Part shown: positions 34,416-43,524 of the stretch, one piece after another | Position numbering within the stretch: position 1 is the first letter of the stretch | Layout: every line of letters starts with the position of its first letter | Assembly (NCBI RefSeq): GCF_004114935.1 | Contig: NZ_CP022221.1 | Coordinates: 6,593,001-6,657,000, forward strand | DNA length: 64,000 nt | Direction of reading: 5' to 3' | Source: Bradyrhizobium zhanjiangense | GTDB taxonomy: Bacteria; Pseudomonadota; Alphaproteobacteria; Rhizobiales; Xanthobacteraceae | Translations under genes and position numbers: made by a program | Notes under the pieces: generated by a model | The model's input: the letters and a program-made list of their open reading frames with translations, nothing else | Database searches by the model: none | What the model was told of the DNA's origin: nothing

Positions 34416-35342
34416 ATGGAAGTTTATCTGGCGCAGCCGCGCGGCTTCTGCGCGGGCGTGGTGCGTGCGATCGAGATCGTGGAACGGGCCCTGGAGAAGT
34501 ACGGCCCGCCCGTCTACGTGCGCCATGAGATCGTGCACAACAAATACGTGGTCGAGAGCCTGAAGAACAAGGGCGCGATCTTCGTCGAGGAATTGTCAGA
34601 AGTGCCGCCGAAGGCGGTGACCGTTTTCAGCGCCCATGGCGTCGCCCGCAGCGTCGAGGAAGAGGCCGCCGCGCGCGATCTTCCGGTGCTGAATGCCACC
34701 TGCCCCCTGGTCACGAAAGTTCACAATCAGGGGAAACGCTACATCACCAAGGGCCGCACGCTGATTCTGATCGGCCATGCCGGCCATCCCGAGGTCGAGG
34801 GCACGATGGGCCAGGTCCCGGGGCCAGTGCAGCTTGTTCAAAGCGTTGAAGAGGTTAACGCCCTGACGCTGCCGGCGGATACGCCAATGGCCTACATCAC
34901 CCAGACCACCCTGTCGGTCGACGACACCAAGGACATCATCGCGGCCCTCCAGGCCCGCTTTACAGATATTCAAGGTCCGGATATCCGGGATATCTGCTAT
35001 GCGACACAGAACCGCCAAACTGCGGTAAGGGATTTGAGCAAGCTGGTCGACGTGATCTTGGTGGTGGGCGCTGCCAACAGTTCGAACTCGAACCGGCTCC
35101 GCGAAATCGGCACCGAAGCCGGCGTCGCGAGTTATTTGATTGCCGACGGCAGCGAGCTCAATCCGGCGTGGTTGAAGGATGCCAGGACGGTCGGCGTCAC
35201 GGCCGGCGCTTCGGCGCCCGAGGTACTCGTGGATGACGTGATTGAAGCGATGCGGCGGATCGGACCAGTGAAGGTCTCGGTGTTGCCGGGCCGCGAGGAA
35301 AACATCGAATTCCGGCTTCCGGCCCAATTGGCTGCGAGCTGA
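34416..35342 (+). CDS. ispH: 4-hydroxy-3-methylbut-2-enyl diphosphate reductase (IspH/LytB)
   Basis: This 308-residue iron-sulfur enzyme makes IPP and DMAPP in the last step of the MEP pathway. The cluster cysteines are Cys12 (PRGFCAGV), Cys96 ([11 protein letters not shown]) and Cys194 ([10 protein letters not shown]). HGVARSVEE and [13 protein letters not shown] carry the substrate histidines. The ATG at 34416 gives the canonical N-terminus [11 protein letters not shown]; a TTG 18 bases earlier is less likely. It is followed after 35 bases by hpnH, so precursor supply and hopanoid side-chain addition are probably co-transcribed. Confidence 0.95.
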   Translation: MEVYLAQPRGFCAGVVRAIEIVERALEKYGPPVYVRHEIVHNKYVVESLKNKGAIFVEELSEVPPKAVTVFSAHGVARSVEEEAAARDLPVLNATCPLVTKVHNQGKRYITKGRTLILIGHAGHPEVEGTMGQVPGPVQLVQSVEEVNALTLPADTPMAYITQTTLSVDDTKDIIAALQARFTDIQGPDIRDICYATQNRQTAVRDLSKLVDVILVVGAANSSNSNRLREIGTEAGVASYLIADGSELNPAWLKDARTVGVTAGASAPEVLVDDVIEAMRRIGPVKVSVLPGREENIEFRLPAQLAAS

Positions 35343-35377
35343 CCCATCCGAATTCAAAGCCCAGAAAGAAACTTGTA

Positions 35378-36538
35378 ATGGCTATCCCGTTCTTCAAGGA
35401 AATGCGTATCGGCGGCTATTTGCTCAAGCAGAAACTGCTTGGCCGCAAACGCTATCCGCTCGTGCTGATGCTGGAGCCGCTGTTTCGCTGCAACCTCGCC
35501 TGCGTCGGCTGCGGCAAGATCGATTATCCCGACGCGATCCTCAACCGCCGCATGACGGCGCAGGAGTGCTGGGATGCCGCCGACGAATGCGGCGCGCCGA
35601 TGGTCGCGATTCCCGGCGGCGAGCCGCTGATCCACAAGGAGATTGGCGAGATCGTGCGCGGCCTCGTCGCGCGCAAGAAGTTCGTCTCGCTCTGCACCAA
35701 CGCGCTGCTGCTCGAGAAGAAGCTCGATCTGTTCGAGCCCTCGCCGTATCTGTTCTTCTCGGTGCATCTCGACGGCCTGCGTGATCACCACGACAAGGCG
35801 GTGTCGCAGAAGGGCGTGTTCGACCGCGCCGTCTCCGCGATCAAGGCGGCCAAGGCGCGCGGCTTCACCGTCAACGTCAACGCCACCATCTTCGACGGCC
35901 ATCCGGCCGAGGAGATCGCGAAATTCCTCGACCTCACCGTCGAGCTCGGCGTCGGCGTCTCGATGTCGCCGGGCTACGCCTATGAGCGCGCGCCGGACCA
36001 GGAGCACTTCCTCAACCGCACCAAGACCAAGAAGCTGTTCCGCGACGTCTTCGCGATGGGCAAGGGCAAGAAGTGGAATTTCATGCACTCCGGCCTGTTC
36101 CTGGACTTCCTCGCCGGCAACCAGGAATACGAGTGCACGCCGTGGGGCATGCCCGCGCGCAACATTTTTGGCTGGCAGAAGCCCTGCTATCTGCTCGGTG
36201 AAGGCTACGCAAAAACCTTCAAGGAGCTGATGGAGACCACCGACTGGGACAGCTACGGCACCGGCAAATACGAGAAGTGCGCCGACTGTATGGCCCATTG
36301 CGGCTACGAGCCGACCGCGGCCACCGCAGCCCTCCACAACCCGCTGAAGGCGATGTGGGTGTCGCTGCGCGGCATCAAGACGTCGGGCCCGATGGCGCCG
36401 GAGATCGACATGTCCAAGCAGCGCCCGGCGCAGTACATCTTCTCGGAGCAGGTCCAGAAGAAGCTCTCCGAGATCCGCAAGGACGAGGCGGCTGCCGCGC
36501 AGGCGAAGGCCGCGCAGAAGGCTTCGACCGCCGCGTAA
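35378..36538 (+). CDS. hpnH: Hopanoid biosynthesis radical SAM protein HpnH
   Basis: This 386-residue radical SAM enzyme carries CNLACVGC at 38-45 (Cys38, Cys42, Cys45), binding the 4Fe-4S cluster and SAM. GGEPLIHKE is the SAM-contact motif, and a later Cys-rich segment (YEKCADCMAHCGYEP) sits near the C-terminus. HpnH adds the adenosyl group to diploptene to make adenosylhopane, the first step of side-chain synthesis. The length and N-terminus MAIPFFKEMRIGGYLLKQKL match the family. It probably shares a transcript with ispH and ends 24 bases before a strong terminator. Confidence 0.95.
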   Translation: MAIPFFKEMRIGGYLLKQKLLGRKRYPLVLMLEPLFRCNLACVGCGKIDYPDAILNRRMTAQECWDAADECGAPMVAIPGGEPLIHKEIGEIVRGLVARKKFVSLCTNALLLEKKLDLFEPSPYLFFSVHLDGLRDHHDKAVSQKGVFDRAVSAIKAAKARGFTVNVNATIFDGHPAEEIAKFLDLTVELGVGVSMSPGYAYERAPDQEHFLNRTKTKKLFRDVFAMGKGKKWNFMHSGLFLDFLAGNQEYECTPWGMPARNIFGWQKPCYLLGEGYAKTFKELMETTDWDSYGTGKYEKCADCMAHCGYEPTAATAALHNPLKAMWVSLRGIKTSGPMAPEIDMSKQRPAQYIFSEQVQKKLSEIRKDEAAAAQAKAAQKASTAA

Positions 36539-36561
36539 GCGCGCTGGTCGGCACCAACGAA

Positions 36562-36600
36562 AAAAGGCCCGGTCGCGAATCGCGACCGGGCCTTTTCTTT
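36562..36600 (+). terminator. Rho-independent terminator after hpnH
   Basis: GGCCCGGTCGCG and CGCGACCGGGCC form a perfect 12-base-pair stem with an AAT loop, flanked by AAAA and TTTTCTTTT. It is 24 bases after the hpnH stop. The A-tract on the other side means it could in principle act in both directions. Confidence 0.9.
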
Positions 36601-36787
36601 TGTTCAGCTCAGGCGCCAGGGGAAGAGCAGCGCGGTGCGTAGGCGAGGCCCCTTCGTTCCTCGCGTGGCCGGCTCAGGAGCCCTCCTGCAAAAAAGTGAA
36701 AAACAACCCCATGCACAGTAGAAACGCGGCCGGCGAACGGCGCCGGGCGATGACAGCGGAGAGTGGGACGCGTACTGCCTCCGCATA

Positions 36788-36866
36788 GTCATTGCGAGCG
36801 GAGCGAAGCAATCCAGACTGTCTCTGCGGAAACAACTCTGGATTGCTTCGCTGCGCTCGCAATGAC
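36788..36866. repeat. Palindromic intergenic repeat, family A
   Basis: GTCATTGCGAGCGGAGC at one end is complementary to GCGCTCGCAATGAC at the other, with internal GAAGCAATCCAGA/TCTGGATTGCTTC. This is the shortest and most regular of the three family-A copies here. It fills part of the 351-base gap between the hpnH terminator and the hpnG stop; the rest of that gap shows nothing else. Confidence 0.88.
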
Positions 36867-36889
36867 GGGAGAAAGTGCGCCTACCCCGC

Positions 36890-37639
36890 TCAGGCCGCCT
36901 CGGAGACCAGGGCCTCGCTGCCGACCAGCTCGGTGCCGATCAGGTAGTCGCGGCAGCCGCGAAGCGAGCGCAGCGCGCGGTTGAAGTCGAGGCCGGTCGA
37001 GACCAGCGCATGCAGCGTCGCCGGGTTGCGCACGATGCCGCGCAGCACGGCCGCAAGGTCGATCTGGCCGTTCGGCTTGATCGCGGCGCGAGCGAGTGCC
37101 GGCAGCGCACGGTGGGCGGGGTCGCTGATGACGCGGACCGCGGCAAAGGGCAGTCCGGCCTCGGCGGCATAGGCGGCCGCGATATGGCTTTCCATGTCGA
37201 CGGCCGCAGCTCCGGTCTCCGAATGCAGCGCCGCCTTGCAGGAGCGCCCGGTGACCACTTGCTCGGCACCGGCGAGGCTGCCGCGCACCACGCGGCGGCG
37301 TCCCGAGGTCAGGCGTTCGATGAGATCGTCGCCGAGCGACAGCCCGGCGGCCCAGCGGGTGTCGCCGGACAGCACTTCGGTTGCCAGCACGACGTCGCCG
37401 GAGCGCAGCGTCGGGTCGAGCCCGCCGGCCACACCGAAGGAGATCACGCCGCGAATCGTCTCGGGATCTACCACCGTCAGCAACGCCCGCAACTGGGTCG
37501 GGCTGCTGGATGAACAGATGACCGCCATTCCCGGCCCGGCTGCAATGCGGGCCTCCTGAACCAGTCCAGTCACGATCAGTATCGGCCGCGGGTCGATGGC
37601 ATTACCCGCGGTAAAATAGTCCCCCGTCCCCAAAGTCAC
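36890..37639 (-). CDS. hpnG: Hopanoid-associated phosphorylase HpnG
   Basis: This protein of about 249 residues is a nucleoside-phosphorylase-fold enzyme. It shows SFGVAGGLDPTLRSGDVVLA (phosphate and sugar region), AAAVDMESHIAA and VISDPAHRA, as in MTA/SAH nucleosidases. HpnG removes adenine from adenosylhopane to give ribosylhopane. The GTG start at 37639 overlaps the shc stop by GTGA, and the protein then begins MTLGTGDYFTAGNAIDPRP as expected for the family. A longer frame upstream to 37786 lies inside shc and is not used. It is the last gene of the hpnCDE-shc-hpnG operon. Confidence 0.9.
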   Translation of the reverse strand: MTLGTGDYFTAGNAIDPRPILIVTGLVQEARIAAGPGMAVICSSSSPTQLRALLTVVDPETIRGVISFGVAGGLDPTLRSGDVVLATEVLSGDTRWAAGLSLGDDLIERLTSGRRRVVRGSLAGAEQVVTGRSCKAALHSETGAAAVDMESHIAAAYAAEAGLPFAAVRVISDPAHRALPALARAAIKPNGQIDLAAVLRGIVRNPATLHALVSTGLDFNRALRSLRGCRDYLIGTELVGSEALVSEAA

Positions 37640-39603
37640 ATTCCGACCCCTACCACCCTGCTGTTGGTGTTCCGCAAGTTCCGATACCGCGCCAGCGCCC
37701 ACAGCGGGAAGAACTTTGGGTAACCATGATACCGTAGATAGAAGACGCGGGGGAAGCCTGTGGCGGTGTACCGCTGCTCGTCCCACAGTCCTTTTTTGTT
37801 TTGTGTTGCAATCAGGTACTCCACCCCGCGGGCGACGGCAGGGTGATCAACCTCGCCTGCCGCCATCAGGGCAAGCAAAGCCCATGCCGTTTGCGAAGCG
37901 GTCGAGGGCGCGGCCTCCCAGCCCTTGTAATCCAGGCGGTAGCTGACGGCGTCCTCGCCCCAGCCGCCGTCCTCGTTCTGGATCGAGGCCAGCCAGGCCG
38001 CGGCTTTGCGAATCATGGGGTCCTTGTGGTCGACGCCGGCCATGTTGAGGGCACAGAGCACGGACCAGGTTCCATAGATGAAGTTCATGCCCCAGCGGCC
38101 GTACCAGGAGCCCTCCGGGTGCTGGGTCTTGCGGAGATAGGCAACGCCATCGGCCACCTGCTTGCTGGTCTTCTCGGTCTCGCCGAGCTGGGCCAGCATC
38201 GAGATGCAGCGCGCGGTGACGTCCTCGGTCGGCGGGTCGAGCAGCGCACCGTGGTCGGAGAACGGAATGTTGTTCAGGTAATATTCGAGGTTGTTGACGT
38301 CGAAGGCGGCCCAGCCGCCGTCGTCGCTCTGCATGCCCTCGATCCACTCCCGGCCGCGGTCGATCGCGGCGTCATAGCCGGTCACCCCGTGCTCCCGGCG
38401 CATGCGGTCCATCGACATCACCACGACAGCGGTGTCGTCGAGATCGGGATAATGGGCATTGTTGTACTGGAAGGCCCAGCCGCCCGGACGCACGTCGGGC
38501 CGCTTCGCCGCCCAGTCGCCCTTCACCTCGAGCTCCTGCTTCGGGATCAGCCAGTCGAGGCCACGCTTGGCGGCCGGCACGGCTTGCGCGTTGCCGGCTT
38601 CCAGCAGCGCATGCGCAGTCAACGTCGTATCCCACACCGGCGAAACGCAGGGCTGGCAATAGGCTTCGTCGTCTCTGATTACGAGCAGCTTGTCGATGCC
38701 CCGGCGCGTGATCGCGCGCGGCGGATAATTCGCGTCCTTGCCGAGCGCGTCGTACATCATGACGATGTTGGCCATGGGCGGATAGATCGCACCCATGCCG
38801 TCCTCGCCATTGAGCCGCTCCTCGATGAAGGCGAGCGCCGCATCGATCGCGCGCTTGCGCAGGCTCTTGGGAAACATCGGCTCGATCACGCGCAGAATCG
38901 CATCGAGCGAGCGAAAGAGCAGGAACCAGGCCATGCTCTGGTGCGGCGCCTTCGCGGTCATGCCGATCGAGCGCGGATCCTGCAGGAACAGCTCGTCGAT
39001 GCCGATCCCTTTCGGATTCTTCGCGCGCGGCTTCAGCGCGGCGATCACCATCAGGGGCACCATGGTGGTGCGCGCCCAATAGGAGATCTTGTTGAGGTGG
39101 AACGGCGACCAGAACGGCAGCAGCACGATCTCGATCGGCAGCACCGGCACCGCGCTCCAAGTCACCACACCGAATGTCGCGAGCAGGAAGCGGGTGAAGA
39201 CGTTGCTGTGAATCGCACCGCCGCGGGCATGAATGGCCTCGCGCGCACGCACCATGTGCGGGGCATCGATGGAATCGCCGATCATCTTCAGCGCGAAATA
39301 GGCCTTCACGCTGGCGCTCATGTCGAACTCACCGTCATGCACCAGCGGCCAACCGCCATGGGCACCCTGGACGCGGCGCAGATAGTTGCCGATCTTGGCC
39401 TCGAGCACCGTGTCGACGGGCTCGGCGAGATAATGGCGCAGCAGGATATACTCGGCCGGAATCGTGCAGTCGGCCTCGAGCTCGAACACCCAATGGCCGT
39501 CCGGTTGCTGGAAGCCGAGGACGCCTTGCGTTGCCGATGCAATGCTCGATTCCAAGCTGCTCGGATCCAGGGCTTCGCGGCTGGTCGCGTTCACGGAATC
39601 CAT
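37636..39603 (-). CDS. shc: Squalene-hopene cyclase (HpnF)
   Basis: This 655-residue monotopic membrane enzyme cyclises squalene to hopene and hopanol. The catalytic DxDD motif is at residues 387-390 (YPDLDDTAVVV). Several QW repeats can be seen, for example QPDGHWVFELEADC, QSDDGGWAAFD, HPEGSWYGRWG and QNEDGGWGE. The length is normal for the family. The stop overlaps the hpnG start, and the gene begins 51 bases after the hpnE stop. Confidence 0.97.
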   Translation of the reverse strand: MDSVNATSREALDPSSLESSIASATQGVLGFQQPDGHWVFELEADCTIPAEYILLRHYLAEPVDTVLEAKIGNYLRRVQGAHGGWPLVHDGEFDMSASVKAYFALKMIGDSIDAPHMVRAREAIHARGGAIHSNVFTRFLLATFGVVTWSAVPVLPIEIVLLPFWSPFHLNKISYWARTTMVPLMVIAALKPRAKNPKGIGIDELFLQDPRSIGMTAKAPHQSMAWFLLFRSLDAILRVIEPMFPKSLRKRAIDAALAFIEERLNGEDGMGAIYPPMANIVMMYDALGKDANYPPRAITRRGIDKLLVIRDDEAYCQPCVSPVWDTTLTAHALLEAGNAQAVPAAKRGLDWLIPKQELEVKGDWAAKRPDVRPGGWAFQYNNAHYPDLDDTAVVVMSMDRMRREHGVTGYDAAIDRGREWIEGMQSDDGGWAAFDVNNLEYYLNNIPFSDHGALLDPPTEDVTARCISMLAQLGETEKTSKQVADGVAYLRKTQHPEGSWYGRWGMNFIYGTWSVLCALNMAGVDHKDPMIRKAAAWLASIQNEDGGWGEDAVSYRLDYKGWEAAPSTASQTAWALLALMAAGEVDHPAVARGVEYLIATQNKKGLWDEQRYTATGFPRVFYLRYHGYPKFFPLWALARYRNLRNTNSRVVGVGM

Positions 39604-39654
39604 GTCGCTCGATTGCTCCGATAGTCGATTGAAATTGACCGGGACATTTGCCCG

Positions 39655-40923
39655 TCAGGGCCGCTGTGCGGCGAGAATCAGATCGGCGGCGCGATCACCC
39701 GATCGGACCGATCCCTCGATGGTTGCAGGCAATCCCGTAGCAGTCCAATCCCCGGCGAGGAACAGATTTTTCAGCGCGGTGACCGGCGCCGGACGCAAGG
39801 CATTCTGCGCCGGCGTCGCGGCAAAAGTGGCGCGGCGCTCGCGCACGATCTGCCAAGGGGGCAATTGAGGGGGCAGCTCACCGGAGAGGCCGCCGGCCTT
39901 GCAGACGTCGTCCCAGATCGCCTGCGCGAGCTCCTCGCGCGGCATGTCGACCAGGCGGTCGCCGTTGCTGATGGTGACGGAAAGCCGGTTCGGGAACGCG
40001 AACAGCCATTCCACCACGCCGCCGATCACGCCAAGGATCGGCGCAGAGCCCGGCGGCGGCTCAAAGCGGAAATGCGCGTTCACGATGGCGCGGAATTCGG
40101 TCGGCGTCTTCAGGCCGGGCAGCAGGCTCGCGGCAGCGCGCGGCGGCACCGCCATCACGATGACGTCGCCCTCGCTGAGCTGGATCACGTCCTCGCCGCC
40201 GAAATTCAGCGCACCAACCTTGCCGTCACTGGTTGCAAACGAACGCAGCTCATGGCCGAGCTGAACCGTGTGGCCGCGCTCAGCCAAGAATTTCACGGCA
40301 GGCTCGATCAGCACGGCGCTGAGGCCGTCGCGCGCGATCAGGGGACGGCAGGCCTGTCCGCCCGCGAGCAGCGTCTCGCGCACGATCGCGCCGGCGAGCC
40401 CGGCCGAGCCCTCGGGCGGATCGACGTTGAGCGCCGCAAGCAGCAGCGGCTGCACCAAACGCTGATAGAGGATGCCCTCGCAAGGAATCGACTTGCCGAC
40501 CAGCGTCTCCTCCGACGCCCAGACCAGCGGCGCCAGCTTGAGATAATCGGTGAGGCCGGTGTCGGGCACGCGGCGGCTTTCGTCGAGAACCCAGGTCGGC
40601 AGCCGGCCATCGCCGAGGTCGATCTGCCAGCGCTGCCCGGTCTTGATGTCGACGAAGGGAAACTGCGCGCGCTCGGGGCCGACAAGGCCGGCTTCGGTGC
40701 CGATCGCGCGCGCATAGGCGCGCGCATGGCTGTTGCCCGACAGCAGCAGATGATTGCCATTGTCGATGGTGAGATTGGTGGCGCCGTCGAAATAGGACCG
40801 GCAGCGGCCGCCGGCCTGATGTGTCGCCTCGTGCACGGCGACCTTGAAGCCGGCATTGGCGAGCCGCACGGCGGCGGAGAGGCCGGAAATTCCAGCACCG
40901 ATGATGTGAGCTGTCTTTTGCAT
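39655..40923 (-). CDS. hpnE: Squalene-associated FAD-dependent desaturase HpnE
   Basis: This 422-residue flavoprotein shows the FAD-binding GAGISGLSAAVRLANAGF at the N-terminus, the GGRCRS segment near residue 40 and a C-terminal FLAGDWTATGLPATIEGSVRSG, as in amino-oxidase/carotene-desaturase-like proteins. HpnE reduces hydroxysqualene to squalene. The ATG at 40923 overlaps the hpnD stop by one base (TGATG). A longer open frame reaching 41568 lies over hpnD and is not real. Confidence 0.93.
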   Translation of the reverse strand: MQKTAHIIGAGISGLSAAVRLANAGFKVAVHEATHQAGGRCRSYFDGATNLTIDNGNHLLLSGNSHARAYARAIGTEAGLVGPERAQFPFVDIKTGQRWQIDLGDGRLPTWVLDESRRVPDTGLTDYLKLAPLVWASEETLVGKSIPCEGILYQRLVQPLLLAALNVDPPEGSAGLAGAIVRETLLAGGQACRPLIARDGLSAVLIEPAVKFLAERGHTVQLGHELRSFATSDGKVGALNFGGEDVIQLSEGDVIVMAVPPRAAASLLPGLKTPTEFRAIVNAHFRFEPPPGSAPILGVIGGVVEWLFAFPNRLSVTISNGDRLVDMPREELAQAIWDDVCKAGGLSGELPPQLPPWQIVRERRATFAATPAQNALRPAPVTALKNLFLAGDWTATGLPATIEGSVRSGDRAADLILAAQRP

Positions 40924-41762
40924 CAGATGAAAGCGTAACGGAGCAGGATCAGAATGCGTGTGATCTTCGACACACGCACCGGCTCGCGCGGCGCGTTGAA
41001 GCCGCGCGCGATCAGGAGGTCCAGAATGGAATGATAATATTTCGACATGATCCGCGGCGCGCGCACGGTGCGGCGCTTGTTGCGGTTCATGATCTCGTCC
41101 GACTTCTCGAAATGCGATTTCGCACGCTGCGTCAGCGGCAGGCAGACCTTCGGCAGCGCGCGCTCGGTGATGACGCGGCTGGGATCGTCGGAGGTGATGC
41201 CGGCATGCAGCAGCGCCTCGCGCGGCAGATAGAGCCGGCCGAGGCCAGCGTCCTCGTCGATGTCGCGCAGGATGTTGGTGAGCTGGAGCGCGCGGCCGAG
41301 ATGATGGGCGAGCAGGATACCGTCTTCTTCCGGCAGGCCGAACACCCGCACCGACAGGCGCCCCACGGCACTGGCGACGCGATCGCAGTAGAGATCGAGC
41401 GTCGCCATGTCGGGCGCGCGGATGTCCTGCGGCACGTCCATCTCCATGCCGTCGACGATGGCGAGGAAGTCCTCGCGCTTCAGCCCGAAGGTTTTCACCG
41501 AGGCGACGTAGTCCCTCAGCCGCGGCGGCGGATTGCCCTGATAGAGCGCATCGATGTCGTTGCGCCACTGCTGAAGTGCGGCGAGCCGCTCCTCGCGCGG
41601 GCCGTCGGAATCGGCGATGTCGTCGACCTGGCGGCAGAAGCTGTAGATCTGGAACATCGCTTCGCGCTGGTCATGCGGCAGGATGCGCATCGCGGCGTAG
41701 AACGAGCTGCCGGATGCGGTCGAGCCATAATTGGCGCCGGGCGAGGTCGCCTCAAGCGTCAT
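40923..41762 (-). CDS. hpnD: Presqualene diphosphate synthase HpnD
   Basis: This 279-residue trans-isoprenyl diphosphate synthase (squalene/phytoene synthase family) has both aspartate-rich motifs: QVDDIADSDG near residue 48 and NILRDIDEDAGLGRLYLP near 150. HpnD joins two farnesyl diphosphates to presqualene diphosphate. The start overlaps the hpnC end by 11 bases, and the stop overlaps the hpnE start, so translation is coupled across the operon. Confidence 0.93.
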   Translation of the reverse strand: MTLEATSPGANYGSTASGSSFYAAMRILPHDQREAMFQIYSFCRQVDDIADSDGPREERLAALQQWRNDIDALYQGNPPPRLRDYVASVKTFGLKREDFLAIVDGMEMDVPQDIRAPDMATLDLYCDRVASAVGRLSVRVFGLPEEDGILLAHHLGRALQLTNILRDIDEDAGLGRLYLPREALLHAGITSDDPSRVITERALPKVCLPLTQRAKSHFEKSDEIMNRNKRRTVRAPRIMSKYYHSILDLLIARGFNAPREPVRVSKITRILILLRYAFI

Positions 41763-42636
41763 GTGCAGTCCCCGGTCTGGAAATGGCCTTGCGTCCGATC
41801 GCGCGACGGCCGACTTCGCCGATCATGCCGGCGAGGCTGAAGGTGAGCAGCTCGAGCTTGTTCAGATGCACGCGCTCGCGCAGGGGATCGCGTACCTTGA
41901 GCAGGCGCACGATGCGATCGGCATAGGCCTGGATTACCGAAATGTCGACGCCGAGGCGGAAGTCCCTCACCTCCGCGCTGAGCGACTTGCTCTCGTTCAG
42001 CAGCGCTTCGTTGCGCACGGCGAGCGCTTGAAGGCAGGCCAGCATCGCCGGCGGCGACTGCGTCAGCCCTAGCTGCTCGACCGAGGCGCCGCTCGCAGCC
42101 AGCGCATCGCGCGGCAGATAGACGCGGTTGAGCTCGCGAAAATCCTTGCCGCAATCCTGGAGGTGATTGTTGATCTGGAGCGCCGCGCAAAGCGCATCCG
42201 AGGCAGCCCAGGTCGACGTGCTCTCGCCATGGACATCGAGCATGAAGCGGCCGACCGGCATCGCCGAGTAGCGGCAATAGTGGATGACTTCGTCCCAATT
42301 CTCGTAGCGGAGCTTGGTCACGTCCATGCGGAAGGCGATGAGCACGTCGAGCGCATGGCGCGGCGCCATGCCGCGCTCGGCCAGCGCGCTGCGCAAGGTG
42401 ACGGCTTCGGCCTGGGTGTCGCCCTTGCCGAGCAGTTCCGCCTCGAGCAGGTCGAGATAAGCGAGCTTCTCGTCGGGCGGCAGCGTCGCATGGTCGGCAA
42501 TGTCGTCGGCGGTGCGGACGAAATTGTAATACGCCAGAATCAGCGCGCGATGACGCGGATGAATGATCCAGGACGCGACGGGAAAATTCTCGTCGCGGTC
42601 ACCCTTACCGGATCGCAATTCGCTCGCAGAGGTCAT
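41752..42636 (-). CDS. hpnC: Squalene synthase homologue HpnC (hydroxysqualene synthase)
   Basis: This 294-residue paralogue of HpnD has VRTADDIADHA near residue 45 and NNHLQDCGKDFRELNRVYLP near 160, where the second motif is altered (QDCGKD) as usual for HpnC. It converts presqualene diphosphate to hydroxysqualene. It is the first gene of the hpnC-hpnD-hpnE-shc-hpnG operon. Its promoter should lie in 42637-42786, where I see no recognisable consensus. Confidence 0.92.
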   Translation of the reverse strand: MTSASELRSGKGDRDENFPVASWIIHPRHRALILAYYNFVRTADDIADHATLPPDEKLAYLDLLEAELLGKGDTQAEAVTLRSALAERGMAPRHALDVLIAFRMDVTKLRYENWDEVIHYCRYSAMPVGRFMLDVHGESTSTWAASDALCAALQINNHLQDCGKDFRELNRVYLPRDALAASGASVEQLGLTQSPPAMLACLQALAVRNEALLNESKSLSAEVRDFRLGVDISVIQAYADRIVRLLKVRDPLRERVHLNKLELLTFSLAGMIGEVGRRAIGRKAISRPGTAHDA

Positions 42637-42786
42637 CGAGGGCTGGTTTACAATCGTTTGGACAGGAAGGGCTTTTTCACTCGCGCGGGCTCATGCCAGC
42701 AGTGCCGCCGCGGCCCCCATATAGGGGAATACGGCCGCAAAACCAATCCTGTCTCTCGATGGCTGCCCTTCGTGGATCGCACCCGA

Positions 42787-42810
42787 AAAGGCGGCCCGGG
42801 AGCCGCCTTT
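42787..42810 (-). terminator. Rho-independent terminator after the small Cys-containing protein gene
   Basis: AAAGGCGGC and GCCGCCTTT form a 9-base-pair stem around CCGGGA. On the minus strand the stem runs into TTTTC. It is 18 bases after the stop of the minus-strand gene at 42829-43062. Confidence 0.75.
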
Positions 42811-42828
42811 GTGGGCCAGCGGCCGAGC

Positions 42829-43062
42829 TTACTGGTTGTGGTTCTTCAGGACCTGGTCGCAGGCCTGCGAGATCTTGGCCCGGTTCTCCTTAAGGCAGGC
42901 CAGGACGGTGAAATCGCCCTGGTCGATGACCGGACGGCAGAACTTCTGCACATCGCGCGTGCAGGCCTTCTGCTCGGCGTCCGTGCCACGCCCTTGCTGA
43001 GCGAGCGCAGCCGTCGAAAGGGAGGCCGACAGCAGGGTGAGAGCGACGAGAAGCTTACGCAT
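42829..43062 (-). CDS. Small secreted cysteine-containing protein
   Basis: This 77-residue protein has a signal peptide (MRKLLVALTLLSASLSTAALA) followed by a mature part of about 55 residues. Four regularly spaced cysteines are present: KACTRDVQKFC, then LACLKEN and QACDQV. The pattern resembles a single cysteine-rich repeat of the GLG1 type found in many rhizobial secreted proteins. The function is unknown. The gene lies directly upstream of hpnC in the same direction but is closed by its own terminator. Confidence 0.75.
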   Translation of the reverse strand: MRKLLVALTLLSASLSTAALAQQGRGTDAEQKACTRDVQKFCRPVIDQGDFTVLACLKENRAKISQACDQVLKNHNQ

Positions 43063-43524
43063 TGTATTCCTTCATTCTGACGACAGAATCGCACCGATCC
43101 CGGGCTGCACAGGGCGGATGGCCGGAACGGGATTGTTCTGATGGCAAGTCGCCGCGGGAGGTGCGGCCTCAGAGAAGGCACAAGCACTGGCAAATGCGGC
43201 CAAATTGGCGCCACACCCACCAAATCAGGTCTTCCCTACGCCTTCATTGGCAGATGTAAGGGCTTGATACTACGTCATAATTCAGGAACGCCGCATTTTA
43301 CTGCACGGCTGTTGCAGAGCTGCATCTCGCCGCCCGCCGTTACAGCCAGAAACACACCGAAACACAGGAAATTGCAGGGTCGCACCACGGTGCGAGGACC
43401 GGGTGGGACCGCCATCTCAGGCAGTCAGGCGTTGAACCTGACAGGGGCTGGGAACACTAAACTTTCGATGTGGCGAGACGTTCTCAATCGTAAGCGGGCG
43501 TCGTTCCAAAACGGGATATTTGAG
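43063..43524. other. Divergent intergenic region, 462 bases
   Basis: It lies between two small secreted-protein genes that point away from each other. Open frames exist, but none has a ribosome site and protein-like content. No sigma-factor consensus, repeat or hairpin stood out. GGAAC-type motifs at 43287 and 43452 lack a correctly spaced GTT, so I do not call an EcfG promoter. Confidence 0.45.

Noticed and set aside
37801..39624. Open frame of 607 codons opposite squalene-hopene cyclase
   Set aside because: Antisense shadow; composition follows the codon pattern of shc and there is no ribosome site.
40924..41568. Extended N-terminus for HpnE across hpnD
   Set aside because: The frame is open, but the FAD-binding motif expected at the very N-terminus follows the ATG at 40923, and the extension is out-of-frame hpnD sequence.
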